DNA of 64,000 nucleotides from Betaproteobacteria bacterium (lineage in GTDB: Bacteria; Pseudomonadota; Gammaproteobacteria; Burkholderiales; CAIKXV01): the NCBI GenBank assembly GCA_947458265.1, contig CANGYF010000015.1:1-64000 (forward strand). Reading direction: 5' to 3'. Below the pieces are notes generated by a model. The model saw nothing but the letters and a program-made list of their open reading frames with translations. It was not told the origin of the DNA and made no database searches. The translations under genes were made by a program, and so were the position numbers. The first letter of the stretch is position 1; each line of letters begins with the position of its first letter. Positions 44,817 to 53,805 of the stretch are shown piece after piece.

Positions 44817-45509
44817 TCAGCGCAGCCCGGCCAGCAGTTCCCCGATCCGCTTCATCGAGGCCGCATACGCAGCCGGATCGTGCCGCTCGTCGCCCTTCAT
44901 CATGTAGCCGTGCTGGACGCCGGGGAACACATGCAGTTCCACGTTCGGCATGCGCGACACCAGTCCGCGATAGGCGTCGAGCACCGGCGGCGGTGCGCGG
45001 TTGTCGCGATCGCCCCAGAGCAGGCATACCGGCGCGGTGACGCCATCGGCGTCGGCGATGAAGTCCTCCATCGCCGAGCCGTGGCAGGACACGCCGACCT
45101 CGAAGCCGAGCCGCTTCGGGCCGATCAGCGCATACGGCCCGCCGAAGCAGAAACCGGCGACCGCCGCACGGCCGTTGAAGGCAGGCTGCGTCTTCAGCAT
45201 CGCGAGGGTATCCATGAGATCGCCCTCTCCGGCGCCGATCACCGCCTTGCGCGGTTCGGCGCGCTCGCTGGTGCGCTTGTCGCTGCGCGGCAGCGGGCCG
45301 GGGATGGTGCGCCAGAACAGGTCCGGCGCGGCGGCGATAAAGCCCATGGATGCGACCTCGGCGGCGATGCTGCGGATGTCCTCGTCGACACCGTGCACCG
45401 CGGCGGCCAGCACGATGGCCGGCGCCTTGCCCGGCGCGGCGGGCAGCGCGAGATGGCAGTCGAACTCGCCACCGCCGGTGGCCTTGATGCGCAGGTCCTG
45501 TACGGGCAT
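44817..45509 (-). CDS. Dienelactone hydrolase family protein
   Basis: A 230-residue alpha/beta hydrolase of the dienelactone hydrolase family, with the nucleophile Cys121 in VAGFCFGGPYALIG, an Asp in LLWGDRDNRAPPP and the His in FPGVQHGYMMKG, completing a Cys-Asp-His triad. The substrate may be a dienelactone from ring cleavage or another small ester. It is convergent with arsR and divergent from the YrdC-like gene, so probably a single transcription unit. Confidence 0.9.
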   Translation of the reverse strand: MPVQDLRIKATGGGEFDCHLALPAAPGKAPAIVLAAAVHGVDEDIRSIAAEVASMGFIAAAPDLFWRTIPGPLPRSDKRTSERAEPRKAVIGAGEGDLMDTLAMLKTQPAFNGRAAVAGFCFGGPYALIGPKRLGFEVGVSCHGSAMEDFIADADGVTAPVCLLWGDRDNRAPPPVLDAYRGLVSRMPNVELHVFPGVQHGYMMKGDERHDPAAYAASMKRIGELLAGLR

Positions 45510-45648
45510 GGAACGATGCTCCCTCGACGTTGGACGACGGCGGTGATGGTGCACGGTCGGCGTGCGGCTGGCAATGCGCGCGCCGTGCCACAATCGGTGC
45601 CATGAACGAGCCGGCGAAGCCCGGCATCCAGGAGGAGAACGGGCTGCC

Positions 45649-46350
45649 ATGGCCATCCGGATCGAAGGACACGATGTCGCGACCGACGCACGGCGGGTGT
45701 ACGACGCCGTCAGCGCGGGCGGCGTCGCGGTGATCCACCTCGACGTCGGCTATGCGGTCCTCGGATACACCGCCGATGCGGTGCGCCGGATCTACGCCGC
45801 CAAGCGGCGCAGCTTCGACAAGCCCACCGGCATCGTCGGCAACCACTGGCTGCACCGCGAACTGCACCAGCTGCCAGCGGACCGCCTGGCGATGATCGAC
45901 GCAGTGACCCTCGGCCACGACCTGCCGCTGGCAGTGATCGCACCGCTGCGGCGCGACCACTCCCTTCTCGCGGCGATGGACCCGTTCGTGCTGTCCAATG
46001 CGGTGAAGGGCGACACGCTGAACATCCTGCTCAATGCCGGCGACCTGCGCAATCGCATCGCCGACCTGGCGATCGGTGCCGGCCAGCTGTTCGTCGGGTC
46101 GTCCGCCAACACCTCGCTCAAGGGCAGCCGCTATGCGGTGCAGGACATCGAGCCCGCGGTGATCGCACTCGCGGACATCGTGGTCGACTACGGGCGTTCG
46201 CGCTACAGCACGCCCGACGGCCTTTCGAGCACCATGATCGACTTCTTCACCTTCCGCGTGCAGCGGGCGGGCGTCTGCTTCAACGAGATCGCCGCCGTGC
46301 TGTCCAACGAATTCGGCGTCACCCTGCAGAGACCGGAGCCCCGCCCATGA
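45649..46350 (+). CDS. YrdC/Sua5-like domain protein linked to a Bug gene
   Basis: A 233-residue protein with a YrdC-type fold (VYDAVSAGGVAVIHLDVGYA, YAAKRRSFDKPTGIVGNHWL, GQLFVGSSANTSLKGSRYAV). It differs from the true Sua5 at 12459 in the nucleotide-binding region (LDVGYAVLGY in place of PTETVYGLG) and lacks a Sua5 domain. It overlaps the following Bug gene by 4 bp, so a metabolic rather than tRNA-modifying role is likely; the reaction is unknown. Confidence 0.82.
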   Translation: MAIRIEGHDVATDARRVYDAVSAGGVAVIHLDVGYAVLGYTADAVRRIYAAKRRSFDKPTGIVGNHWLHRELHQLPADRLAMIDAVTLGHDLPLAVIAPLRRDHSLLAAMDPFVLSNAVKGDTLNILLNAGDLRNRIADLAIGAGQLFVGSSANTSLKGSRYAVQDIEPAVIALADIVVDYGRSRYSTPDGLSSTMIDFFTFRVQRAGVCFNEIAAVLSNEFGVTLQRPEPRP

Positions 46351-47321
46351 GTCGTCACTCCCTTTCCCGACACGCCGCGATCGCCGCATCGTCGCTGCTC
46401 GCCTGCGCGGCCGGTGCCCACGCCGCTTCCGCCTATCCCGACCGGCCGGTGCGCATGATCGTGCCCTTCACGCCCGGCGGCGGCACCGACCTCGTCGCGC
46501 GGATGATCGCGCAGAAGCTCGGCGAAAACCTGGGCCAGCCGGTGGTCGTCGACAACCGTCCTGCGGTGGATGGCGTGGTGGGCACCGAGATCGCCGCGCG
46601 TTCGCAGCCCGACGGCTACACCCTGCTGCAGGTGTCGACCAGCCATGCGATCAACGTCGCACTCGGGCGCAAGCTGCCCTACGACACGCTGAAGGACTTC
46701 GCACCGATCGCGCACACCGCCAACCAGCAGCTGATCCTGGTGGTCAACCCCGGGCTGCCGGTACGCTCGGTAAAGGAGCTCATCGCACTGGGCCGCGCGA
46801 AGCCGGATGCGCTGAACTACGGATCGAGCTCGAACGCGACCGCCCTGCCGACCGAGCTGTTCAAGGCGATGACTGGCATCCAGGCGCAGCACATCCCGTA
46901 CAAGGGCTCGCCGCCGATGCTGGCCGACCTGATCGGCGGCCAGATACAGATGTCCATCGCCGCGGCGATCTCCGCCATTCCGCAGGTGAAGTCCGGCAAG
47001 CTGCGCGCGCTGGCCATCGGCGACTCGCGGCGTTCCTCCGAGATGCCCGACCTGCCGACCATCGCGGAGGCCGGCGTGCCCGGCTACCAGGCCACGATCT
47101 GGAGCGGGCTGCTGGCACCGGCGGGAACGTCCACAGTGATCATCGAGCGGTTGAACCGGGAGGTGGTCAAGGCAGTTCGTGCACCCGACTTCCGCGCGAA
47201 GCTGCTTGAACTGGGCGCGGAGTCGGTCGGCAGCACGGCAGCCGAGTGGGGCTCGTTCCTGCGCACCGAGATCGAGAAGTGGCAGAAGATCGCGAAACGG
47301 GCGGGCATGCGCGCGGAGTGA
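46347..47321 (+). CDS. Bug/TctC-family periplasmic binding protein
   Basis: A 324-residue orphan receptor with signal peptide ending LLACAAGAHAASAYP, and RMIVPFTPGGGTDLVARMIA, GQPVVVDNRPAVDGVVGTE and QHIPYKGSPPMLADLIGGQI. It is translationally coupled to the YrdC-like gene (ATGA overlap). It converges with a TauD-type gene 9 bp later. Confidence 0.92.
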   Translation: MSRHSLSRHAAIAASSLLACAAGAHAASAYPDRPVRMIVPFTPGGGTDLVARMIAQKLGENLGQPVVVDNRPAVDGVVGTEIAARSQPDGYTLLQVSTSHAINVALGRKLPYDTLKDFAPIAHTANQQLILVVNPGLPVRSVKELIALGRAKPDALNYGSSSNATALPTELFKAMTGIQAQHIPYKGSPPMLADLIGGQIQMSIAAAISAIPQVKSGKLRALAIGDSRRSSEMPDLPTIAEAGVPGYQATIWSGLLAPAGTSTVIIERLNREVVKAVRAPDFRAKLLELGAESVGSTAAEWGSFLRTEIEKWQKIAKRAGMRAE

Positions 47322-47330
47322 TCCGCGGGC

Positions 47331-48443
47331 TCACGCCACCACGCGCATCCCGATCGCCTCGGCCTGCCGCCGCTCGAATGCCTTGCAGCGCGCGTCGTGC
47401 TGCTGCCCGAGGATGCCGCCGCGCACCGTTCCCGGCTCGGTGGTCTTGAACACCGGCAGCCAGCTCGCGGGCAGGCGGTCGCCATCGGGCGTTGACAGCC
47501 AGAGCCGGAACAGCAGGCGCTTCTTTTCGGGCGCCTCGTGGTCGGTAAAGTCGGTTCGCGAGTGCAGCGTCACATGGCTGTTGATCAGCTGCAGGTCGCC
47601 CGGCTCGAGGAACATGGTAAACGCGAGGTCGCGGCGGCGCACCAGCGCATCGAACTTCTCCAGCGCCTCGAGGTGGCGTGGCGGGATGCGCGGCACGCCT
47701 TCGATCGTCTGCGCGCCGTTCACCCGGTTGCGGTTCCACTTGCTGAACAGCAGGCCGCCCTCGACATCGAACACCGGGTGCGGGTAGGACGGTTCTTCGT
47801 CGGGCGCCTGTTCGCCCTGCCGGCTGAAGTGGATCGGCTGGTGCAGGTAGTCGACCAGGTCAGGATGCTCGCTCGCCATCCGCGCATGCGCCGTCACCGA
47901 ACTGGAGACGATGCTCATGCCGCCGGAGATCGCCTGGTTGTAGCAGCTGAGCCCCACAAAGTCGGTGGAGTCGGTATGGAAGTCGAGCTCCGCGTTCGAC
48001 GAGTAGCCACGCCCGGTCGAGGTCCGGTAGTTGGTACCGACGTCGCGCACCGCCGACAGGTAATGGCTGGCCTTGCCCTGCGGGCGCCCGACGCCGACAT
48101 GCAGGCCGATCGCCCAGGTCATCAGCTCGAACTGCTTCTCGTCGAGGCCTTCACGCGGCAGGCCCTTGACCAGCGAGAGCCCGCGGCCGCGGCGCGCTTC
48201 GGCCACCGCTGCCGCGATCGGCCGTGCAGCCGCACCGAGGTCGAAGTCGTCGCGCCGGTAATCGAGCAGCGTGCGCGCCGGATCGTACGCCCGGCGCACC
48301 GCCACCGCGAGGTCGCCGCGTGCTGCGTCGTCGAGGCGGAACACCCAGCCGCGGTCGTGCTCGAGGTCCTGCGCCGTCCAATCGGCAGGCGCCGTGGCCT
48401 GAGGGTCGATCCCGTAGTCGGTCATCTGGCTCATCGCGTGCAT
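47331..48443 (-). CDS. TauD/TfdA-like Fe(II)/2-oxoglutarate dioxygenase
   Basis: A 370-residue member of the TauD superfamily. The facial triad begins with His156 and Asp158 in AELDFHTDSTDFVGL; the distal His lies in INSHVTLHSRTDFTDHE, and RLLFRLWLS supplies the Arg that holds 2-oxoglutarate. It follows the crotonase gene by 9 bp on the same strand. The substrate is probably an acid that is oxidised or freed of a side group before CoA-dependent breakdown; not identifiable. Confidence 0.87.
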   Translation of the reverse strand: MHAMSQMTDYGIDPQATAPADWTAQDLEHDRGWVFRLDDAARGDLAVAVRRAYDPARTLLDYRRDDFDLGAAARPIAAAVAEARRGRGLSLVKGLPREGLDEKQFELMTWAIGLHVGVGRPQGKASHYLSAVRDVGTNYRTSTGRGYSSNAELDFHTDSTDFVGLSCYNQAISGGMSIVSSSVTAHARMASEHPDLVDYLHQPIHFSRQGEQAPDEEPSYPHPVFDVEGGLLFSKWNRNRVNGAQTIEGVPRIPPRHLEALEKFDALVRRRDLAFTMFLEPGDLQLINSHVTLHSRTDFTDHEAPEKKRLLFRLWLSTPDGDRLPASWLPVFKTTEPGTVRGGILGQQHDARCKAFERRQAEAIGMRVVA

Positions 48444-48452
48444 GCAGCCGCG

Positions 48453-49253
48453 CTACTTGCCTTCGTAGCGCCCCGGCCGCTTCTCCTTGTAGGCTTCGAT
48501 CGCTTCCCGGTAATCGGCCGTGCCCTGCGCCGCGGCCATTGCAGCGGCGGTGTATTCGAGGCTCGACTTCAGGTCGCTGCGCTCATTATGGCGCACCAGC
48601 CGCTTGATCAGCCGCTGCTGGATCGGCGGCCCGCCGGCCAGCCGGTGCGCGAAGGCCAGCGTCTCGGTGAGCAGGGCCTCGGGCGCATGCAGGCGGTTGA
48701 CCAGGCCGACCCGTTCCGCATCGGCGGCCGACAGCCAGTCGCCAGTCCACAATAGTTCCAGCGCGCGTCCGGTGCCGATCAGCCGCGGCAGGAAGTGGCA
48801 GCCGCCGTTGCCCGGGATCAGGCCGACCCGGATGTAGGCCTCGCAGAAGCGCGCATTGGTCGAGGCGAAGCGGATGTCGCACATCAGCGCGAGGTCCATG
48901 CCGGCGCCAGCTGCCGCGCCGTTCACCGCGGCGATCAGCGGCTTGTCGAACTGCTCGATCGCGCGCGCCAGCCGGTGCGTGCCGGTCTGCAGCCGGTTCA
49001 TCCGGTCGAACGGCGTCGGCGTCTCGCCCCCGGCGACTTCCTGCGCGCGGCGGCCGAGATCGCCGCCGGCGGAAAAGGCGTCGCCAGCACCGGTCACCAC
49101 CACTACACGTACGTCATCGTCGCTCAGCGCGCTGTCGAGCGTATCGGCGAGGGCACCGACCATCTCCGGGCTGAAGGCGTTCTTCTTTTGCGGCTGGTTC
49201 AGCGTCAGCCGCAGCACGTGTCCATCGAGTTCGACAAGCAGGTGGTCAGTCAT
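48453..49253 (-). CDS. Enoyl-CoA hydratase/isomerase (crotonase) family
   Basis: A 266-residue crotonase-fold enzyme with oxyanion-hole segments FSAGGDLGRRAQEVAGG and NGAAAGAGMDLALMCDIRFA. In RFCEAYIRVGLIPGNGG, the position of the first catalytic Glu of rat enoyl-CoA hydratase appears to be Tyr, so it may be an isomerase, a hydrolase or another crotonase reaction instead of a hydratase. It lies between the acyl-CoA synthetase and the TauD gene in a leftward operon (52555-47331). Confidence 0.9.
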   Translation of the reverse strand: MTDHLLVELDGHVLRLTLNQPQKKNAFSPEMVGALADTLDSALSDDDVRVVVVTGAGDAFSAGGDLGRRAQEVAGGETPTPFDRMNRLQTGTHRLARAIEQFDKPLIAAVNGAAAGAGMDLALMCDIRFASTNARFCEAYIRVGLIPGNGGCHFLPRLIGTGRALELLWTGDWLSAADAERVGLVNRLHAPEALLTETLAFAHRLAGGPPIQQRLIKRLVRHNERSDLKSSLEYTAAAMAAAQGTADYREAIEAYKEKRPGRYEGK

Positions 49254-49291
49254 CGGGGTTCCGGTCGGTGCGGGGAAGGATTGGAGACGGT

Positions 49292-51496
49292 TCAGTGCGA
49301 GGACTGCGCGGGCGCGTGGGTCACCACCAGCGCATCGGCAGCCACCGCGCCGCAGCCGGCCGGCCGCACGAACAGCGGATTGATGTCGAGTTCGGCGAGC
49401 ACGCCATGATGCGCCCAGGCGAAGGCCGACACGTTGACGAGGACCTCGACGACTGCATCGATGTCCAGCGCCGGCAGCCCGCGCGTGCCGCGCAGGATCG
49501 GCGCGCAGCGCAGCTCGTCGATCATCGAGCGTGCCTCGGCGGCATCGATCGGCGCGACGCGGCAGGTCGAGTCGCCCATCGCCTCGGCGAACACGCCGCC
49601 CTGGCCGAGCACGATCACCGGCCCGACCGCCGGCTCGTCGACCACGCCGACCAGCAGCTCGAAGCCGTCGGTGACCATCTCGGACACCAGCACACCCTGC
49701 AGCCGGGCCGTCGGCGCGTGCTCGCGGCAGGCGGCCACCACGCCGTCGATCGCCGCCTGCAGCGGTGCGCCGGCCGGCACCGACAGCCTGACCCCGCCGA
49801 TGTCGCTCTTGTGCGGGATATCGGACGACACGATCTTCACCGCATAAGGGCCGTCGATGTCCTGCACGAGGCGCAGTGCATCGGCCAGTGCGTCGGCCGG
49901 TACCATCACCTCGCCCGGGGTACGCACGCCGATCGAGCGCAGCAGCGCCTTGGAGAACACTTCGTCGAGGGCGCGGCCGTCGGCCTGCAGCAACGACGCT
50001 GGCGCGGCTGCGGCACCGCCGTCGGCTGGCGCCTGGCCTGCCGTCGGTGCCCGGGCCGCAGCCTCGCGGGCGGCTGCCCAGGTTGCGAGCGCACCCATCG
50101 CCTTTGCAACCCGAACCGGCGAGGGCAGCACCGGCAGGCGGATGTCGCGCAGCATCGTGTGCGCCTCGAGCGCCAGCGACTTGTGCATCGACGAGAACAC
50201 GAACACCGGCTTGCGCAGATCGCCGGCCATGTCGACCAGGAACTTCGCGCCGGCCACGGTACCCGCCGGACTGGAACTGGCGAAGTTCAGGCACAGCGTG
50301 TCGACCCCAGGGTCGTCGAGCACCGCGCGAATCACGTCGGCATAGGCCTTCGGCCCACGGATGCCGATATAGCCGGCGGTGAGGTCGACCGGGTTGGTCG
50401 GCGATCCGATCGGCGGCAGCAGGGCGGCGACCCTGTCGACCGTCGCCGGCTGGAACTCGGCAAACGCGAGGCCGGCCTGCGACGCCGCGTCGCAGAACAC
50501 GATCGCCGATCCGCCGGAGCCGCCGATCACCGCCGCGCGACGCCCGCTGCCCATGCCGGGATAGCGCGCATGGCACTGGAACGCCTTCACCAGGTCGGGG
50601 GCGTCGCTCATCTCGTTCAGTTCGACGATGCCGGCCTGGCGGAACAGCGCACGGTAGACGTCTGCCCGGCCGACGATGCTGCCGGTGTGCGTGGCGGCAG
50701 CGCGCGCGCCCTGCTCCGTCACGCCGCCCTTCCAGACCAGCAGCGGCTTGCCCAGCGCCAGCGCCTTGCGCCCGACCTGCATCAGCGCGCGCGCATCGGG
50801 CAGGCCTTCGAGGTAGGTCATCACGATCTCGGTGCCGGGATCGTCGAGCAGCGCATCGATCAGGTCGACGCAGCCGAGGTCGGCCTCGTTGCCGGTGGCG
50901 ATCACGTAGCGGAAGCCGATCGACTCTTCCGCGCACGCAAGCGCCAGGCTGTAGCCGAAACCGCCGCTCTGGGTGACCAGCGACACCGTGCCCGCCTCCA
51001 GCCGCGGCACGCGGCTGATGCTGCCGAACGCGGCACAGACGCGATCGGGGATGTTCGCAAAGCCGAGGCAGTTCGGGCCGATCAGCCGGATGCCGGCGGC
51101 GCGCGCGATCGCCACCACCTGGTCCTGGAGGGCCGCGCCGGCATCGCCAGTCTCTCGGAAACCGCCGCTCATCACGACCGCCATCCGCACCTGCCGGCGT
51201 GCGGCCTGTTCCATCACGCCGGGCACCGCGGCGGCCGGCACCGCGATCACCACCAGGTCGACCGGATCGGGCACTGCATCGAGCGACGGGAAGCAGGGCT
51301 TGCCGAGCAGCTCCGGATACTTCGGGTTGATCGGATACACCGCGCCCTGGTAGCCCATCGCGATCAGCGCCTTCAGCGTCTCGTGGCCGGGGCGGGCGGG
51401 GTCGTCCGAGGCACCGACGATCGCGATCGAGCGCGGCGAAAGCAGGCTGGAGAGGGTGATCGGCGTGTCGCCGGCAGTCCGGTCGGTGCGGGTCAT
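49292..51496 (-). CDS. NDP-forming acyl-CoA synthetase (acetate-CoA ligase family)
   Basis: A 734-residue fused enzyme: CoA-binding domain (SPRSIAIVGASDDPARPGHE at the start), succinyl-CoA-ligase-like domain (AAVIGGSGGSAIVFCDAASQ near 300) and a C-terminal ATP-grasp domain from about 500 (PADALADALRLVQDIDGPYA, VKIVSSDIPHKSDIGGV). It activates a carboxylic acid to its CoA thioester. A long Ala-rich linker (about 460-500) separates the halves. It is followed 38 bp later by the crotonase and preceded by a Bug gene. Confidence 0.92.
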   Translation of the reverse strand: MTRTDRTAGDTPITLSSLLSPRSIAIVGASDDPARPGHETLKALIAMGYQGAVYPINPKYPELLGKPCFPSLDAVPDPVDLVVIAVPAAAVPGVMEQAARRQVRMAVVMSGGFRETGDAGAALQDQVVAIARAAGIRLIGPNCLGFANIPDRVCAAFGSISRVPRLEAGTVSLVTQSGGFGYSLALACAEESIGFRYVIATGNEADLGCVDLIDALLDDPGTEIVMTYLEGLPDARALMQVGRKALALGKPLLVWKGGVTEQGARAAATHTGSIVGRADVYRALFRQAGIVELNEMSDAPDLVKAFQCHARYPGMGSGRRAAVIGGSGGSAIVFCDAASQAGLAFAEFQPATVDRVAALLPPIGSPTNPVDLTAGYIGIRGPKAYADVIRAVLDDPGVDTLCLNFASSSPAGTVAGAKFLVDMAGDLRKPVFVFSSMHKSLALEAHTMLRDIRLPVLPSPVRVAKAMGALATWAAAREAAARAPTAGQAPADGGAAAAPASLLQADGRALDEVFSKALLRSIGVRTPGEVMVPADALADALRLVQDIDGPYAVKIVSSDIPHKSDIGGVRLSVPAGAPLQAAIDGVVAACREHAPTARLQGVLVSEMVTDGFELLVGVVDEPAVGPVIVLGQGGVFAEAMGDSTCRVAPIDAAEARSMIDELRCAPILRGTRGLPALDIDAVVEVLVNVSAFAWAHHGVLAELDINPLFVRPAGCGAVAADALVVTHAPAQSSH

Positions 51497-51538
51497 GCGA
51501 TGTCCTGTTGCAGGGAGGGGCGTGCGGCGAAGGCGATG

Positions 51539-52555
51539 CTACTCGGCGCGGGCGCCCGAGGCCTTCACGACCTTCGCCCACTTGCGAATCTCGATGTCGA
51601 GGTGGCGCGCGAGCTCGTCAGGACCGGCACCGACCGGGTCGACGCCCTGGGCCGACAGGCGACCCTGCACCTCGCGCTGTTTCAGCACCGCCGCCATCTC
51701 CCGATGATGGCGGTCGGCCAGCGCCCGCGGCGTGCCGCCGGGCGCGAAGTAGGCATACCAGGTGGTCGCTTCATAGCCGGGCACGCCTGCCTCGGCGATC
51801 GCCGGTACATCGGGCAGCGCCGGGCTGCGCTGCGCGGAAGTGACGCCGAGCGCGCGCAGCTTGCCTGCCTGCACGTTCGGCACTGCATTGAGCATGTTGT
51901 TGAACATGACCTGCACATGCCCGGCCAGCAGGTCGCCGGTGGCGGGGCCTGCGCCTTTGTATGGCACGTGCACCAGCTTCACGCCGACCATAGACGCGAA
52001 CAGTTCGCCCGCAAGGTGGGGCGCGCTGCCGCTGCCGGAGGAGGCATACACGAGCTCGCCGTTGCGCTTGCGTGCCAGCCGGATCAGGTCGGACACGCTC
52101 TTCACCGGCAGCGATGGATGAACCACCAGCACCAGTGGCGAGGCTGCGACCCAGGTGACCGGCGCGAGGTCGCGCACCGGATCGAAGGTGATCTGCGGAT
52201 AGATGCTCGGGTTGATCGCGATCGACGAGCTGGTGAGCAGCACGGTGTAGCCGTCACCGGGCGAGCGCACGACCAGTTCGGTGCCGATCGTGCTGCCGCC
52301 GCCGGCACGGTTGTCGACGATCACCGTCTGACCGAACGATTCGGTCAGGCGGGACGACACCACCCGCGCGATCATGTCGACCGGACCACCGGGGGCGAAC
52401 GGGACGACCATGCGGATCGGCTTCGCGGGGAACGCCTGCGCCGATGCGGGCGGCGGCGGAGCGAGCACAAGCACGACGGCAAGCAGCGGGGCGAGTAAGG
52501 CCCCGACGCAAGGCGCCGACGGGACGACCTCCGGGACGCAGTGCATCCGTCGCAT
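51539..52555 (-). CDS. Bug/TctC-family periplasmic binding protein
   Basis: A 338-residue orphan receptor, first gene of the leftward unit 52555-47331. The signal peptide is long and Pro-rich near its end (LVLAPPPPASAQAFPA), followed by RMVVPFAPGGPVDMIARVVS, GQTVIVDNRAGGGSTIG and KLVHVPYKGAGPATGDLLAG. It is divergent from another Bug gene (52813) across a shared 257-bp region that carries a TetR-type operator. Confidence 0.92.
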   Translation of the reverse strand: MRRMHCVPEVVPSAPCVGALLAPLLAVVLVLAPPPPASAQAFPAKPIRMVVPFAPGGPVDMIARVVSSRLTESFGQTVIVDNRAGGGSTIGTELVVRSPGDGYTVLLTSSSIAINPSIYPQITFDPVRDLAPVTWVAASPLVLVVHPSLPVKSVSDLIRLARKRNGELVYASSGSGSAPHLAGELFASMVGVKLVHVPYKGAGPATGDLLAGHVQVMFNNMLNAVPNVQAGKLRALGVTSAQRSPALPDVPAIAEAGVPGYEATTWYAYFAPGGTPRALADRHHREMAAVLKQREVQGRLSAQGVDPVGAGPDELARHLDIEIRKWAKVVKASGARAE

Positions 52556-52663
52556 GACTGGCTCCTCCTTCGTGCGGACACTCGCCTGCCGTGGGTCGCA
52601 GGGGCATGGCCTGCGGGGGCGGCGGATCCGTCGTGCATGACTGTCGGGTGACGATACGCAATA

Positions 52664-52693
52664 ACTTGACGCGCGTAAAGTCACTGGTACGAT
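52664..52693 (+). promoter_or_regulatory. TetR-type operator copy 1 over a promoter
   Basis: 52664-52681 reads ACTTGACGCGCGTAAAGT, an imperfect palindrome. It contains a -35 (TTGACG, 52666-52671), followed after 16 bp by TACGAT (52688-52693), giving a promoter toward the Bug gene at 52813. The same pattern ACTTGACG-N3-GTAAAGT occurs at 54570-54587 beside the tetR gene. The remainder of 52556-52812 shows nothing else clear. Confidence 0.7.
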
Positions 52694-52812
52694 ACCTGCG
52701 GATGACGTAAAACAAGGCGGGCGCGAGAGCCTGTCGATGCCGCCAGTAGTGGGTCCGCGCGACCCTACGCTGCGTGGCAGCCCGCGATGCCGGGCGCGAA
52801 GGAGGAGCAACG

Positions 52813-53805
52813 ATGCGTTCAACGACGCGCGCGGCGCGTGTGCTGGCCCTGACCCTGTCCGCGGCCACCATTTCGGCTGCGCTGTACGCAGGCAACGTGT
52901 TGGCTCAGGCTTATCCGTCGAAGCCGATCCGGCTGGTGCTGCCGTTCCCGCCGGGGGCACCTAGCGACCTGGTCGGCCGGTTGGTCGGGCAGAAGATGGG
53001 CGAGTTCCTCGGCGTCGGGGTTGTCCCCGACAACCGTGTCGGCGCTGGCGGCACGCTCGCGCTGAACATCGTCGCCAAGTCGCCTGGCGACGGCTACACC
53101 ATCCTGATCACCTCGCCGACGATCTCGCTCAGCCCGCACCTGTACGCGAAGCTGCCGTTCGACCCGATCCGCGACTTCGTGCCGGTGGCCCGCCTGGCCA
53201 CGATCGAGAACGTGATGCTGGTAAACCCGCGGGTGCCGGCACGTACGCTGAAGGAATTCATCACGCTGGCACGCAACAACCCGGGCAAGCTCAACTACGG
53301 CTCCGGCGGCGGCGGCACCACCAACCATCTCGCGAACGAGTTGCTGCGCACGCTCGAGAAGCTCGAGATGGTGCACGTGCCGTACAAGGGCGCGACCCAG
53401 GCCACGATGGCTGCGGTGACCGGCGAGGTCGACCAGGTGATCGTGTCGGTCGCCTCGGTGCTGCCGCTGATCAACGAGAAGAAGGTCCGGCCACTCGTCG
53501 TGCTGTCCGAGTCGCGGGTATCGACCGTCCCCGACGTGCCGACGTCGAAGGAAGCCGGCTATCCGAAACTGCTGATGTCGATCTGGTACGGTCTGTATGC
53601 CCCGGCCGGCACGCCCCAGGACGTCGTGGCGCGGCTCAACCGCGAGGCATTGCGCGCGCTGGAGTCGCCCGACCTCAGGACGCGCGGAACGGCGCTGGGC
53701 ATCGATCCCTGGCCCGGTTCGCCGGAACAGCTCGATCAGCTGACGCGCTCCGAGATGGCGCGCTACGGCATGATCATCAAGAGCGCAGGCATCAAGCCGG
53801 AGTAG
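52813..53805 (+). CDS. Bug/TctC-family periplasmic binding protein
   Basis: A 330-residue orphan receptor behind a GGAGGAG ribosome site. It has signal peptide to about residue 31 (YAGNVLAQAYPSKP), RLVLPFPPGAPSDLVGRLVG and EMVHVPYKGATQATMAAVTG. The segments LNYGSGGGGTTNHLANELLR and LLMSIWYGLYAPAGTPQ resemble the Bug at 20881 more than the other copies here. It is transcribed from a promoter overlapped by the TetR-type operator. Its 3' end overlaps the convergent tetR gene by 14 bp. Confidence 0.92.
   Translation: MRSTTRAARVLALTLSAATISAALYAGNVLAQAYPSKPIRLVLPFPPGAPSDLVGRLVGQKMGEFLGVGVVPDNRVGAGGTLALNIVAKSPGDGYTILITSPTISLSPHLYAKLPFDPIRDFVPVARLATIENVMLVNPRVPARTLKEFITLARNNPGKLNYGSGGGGTTNHLANELLRTLEKLEMVHVPYKGATQATMAAVTGEVDQVIVSVASVLPLINEKKVRPLVVLSESRVSTVPDVPTSKEAGYPKLLMSIWYGLYAPAGTPQDVVARLNREALRALESPDLRTRGTALGIDPWPGSPEQLDQLTRSEMARYGMIIKSAGIKPE

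Noticed and set aside
49268-52498. Frame of over 1000 codons on the plus strand opposite the acyl-CoA synthetase and Bug genes
   Set aside because: His/Arg-rich translation without domains; the opposite strand encodes recognised proteins with start, stop and signal peptide.
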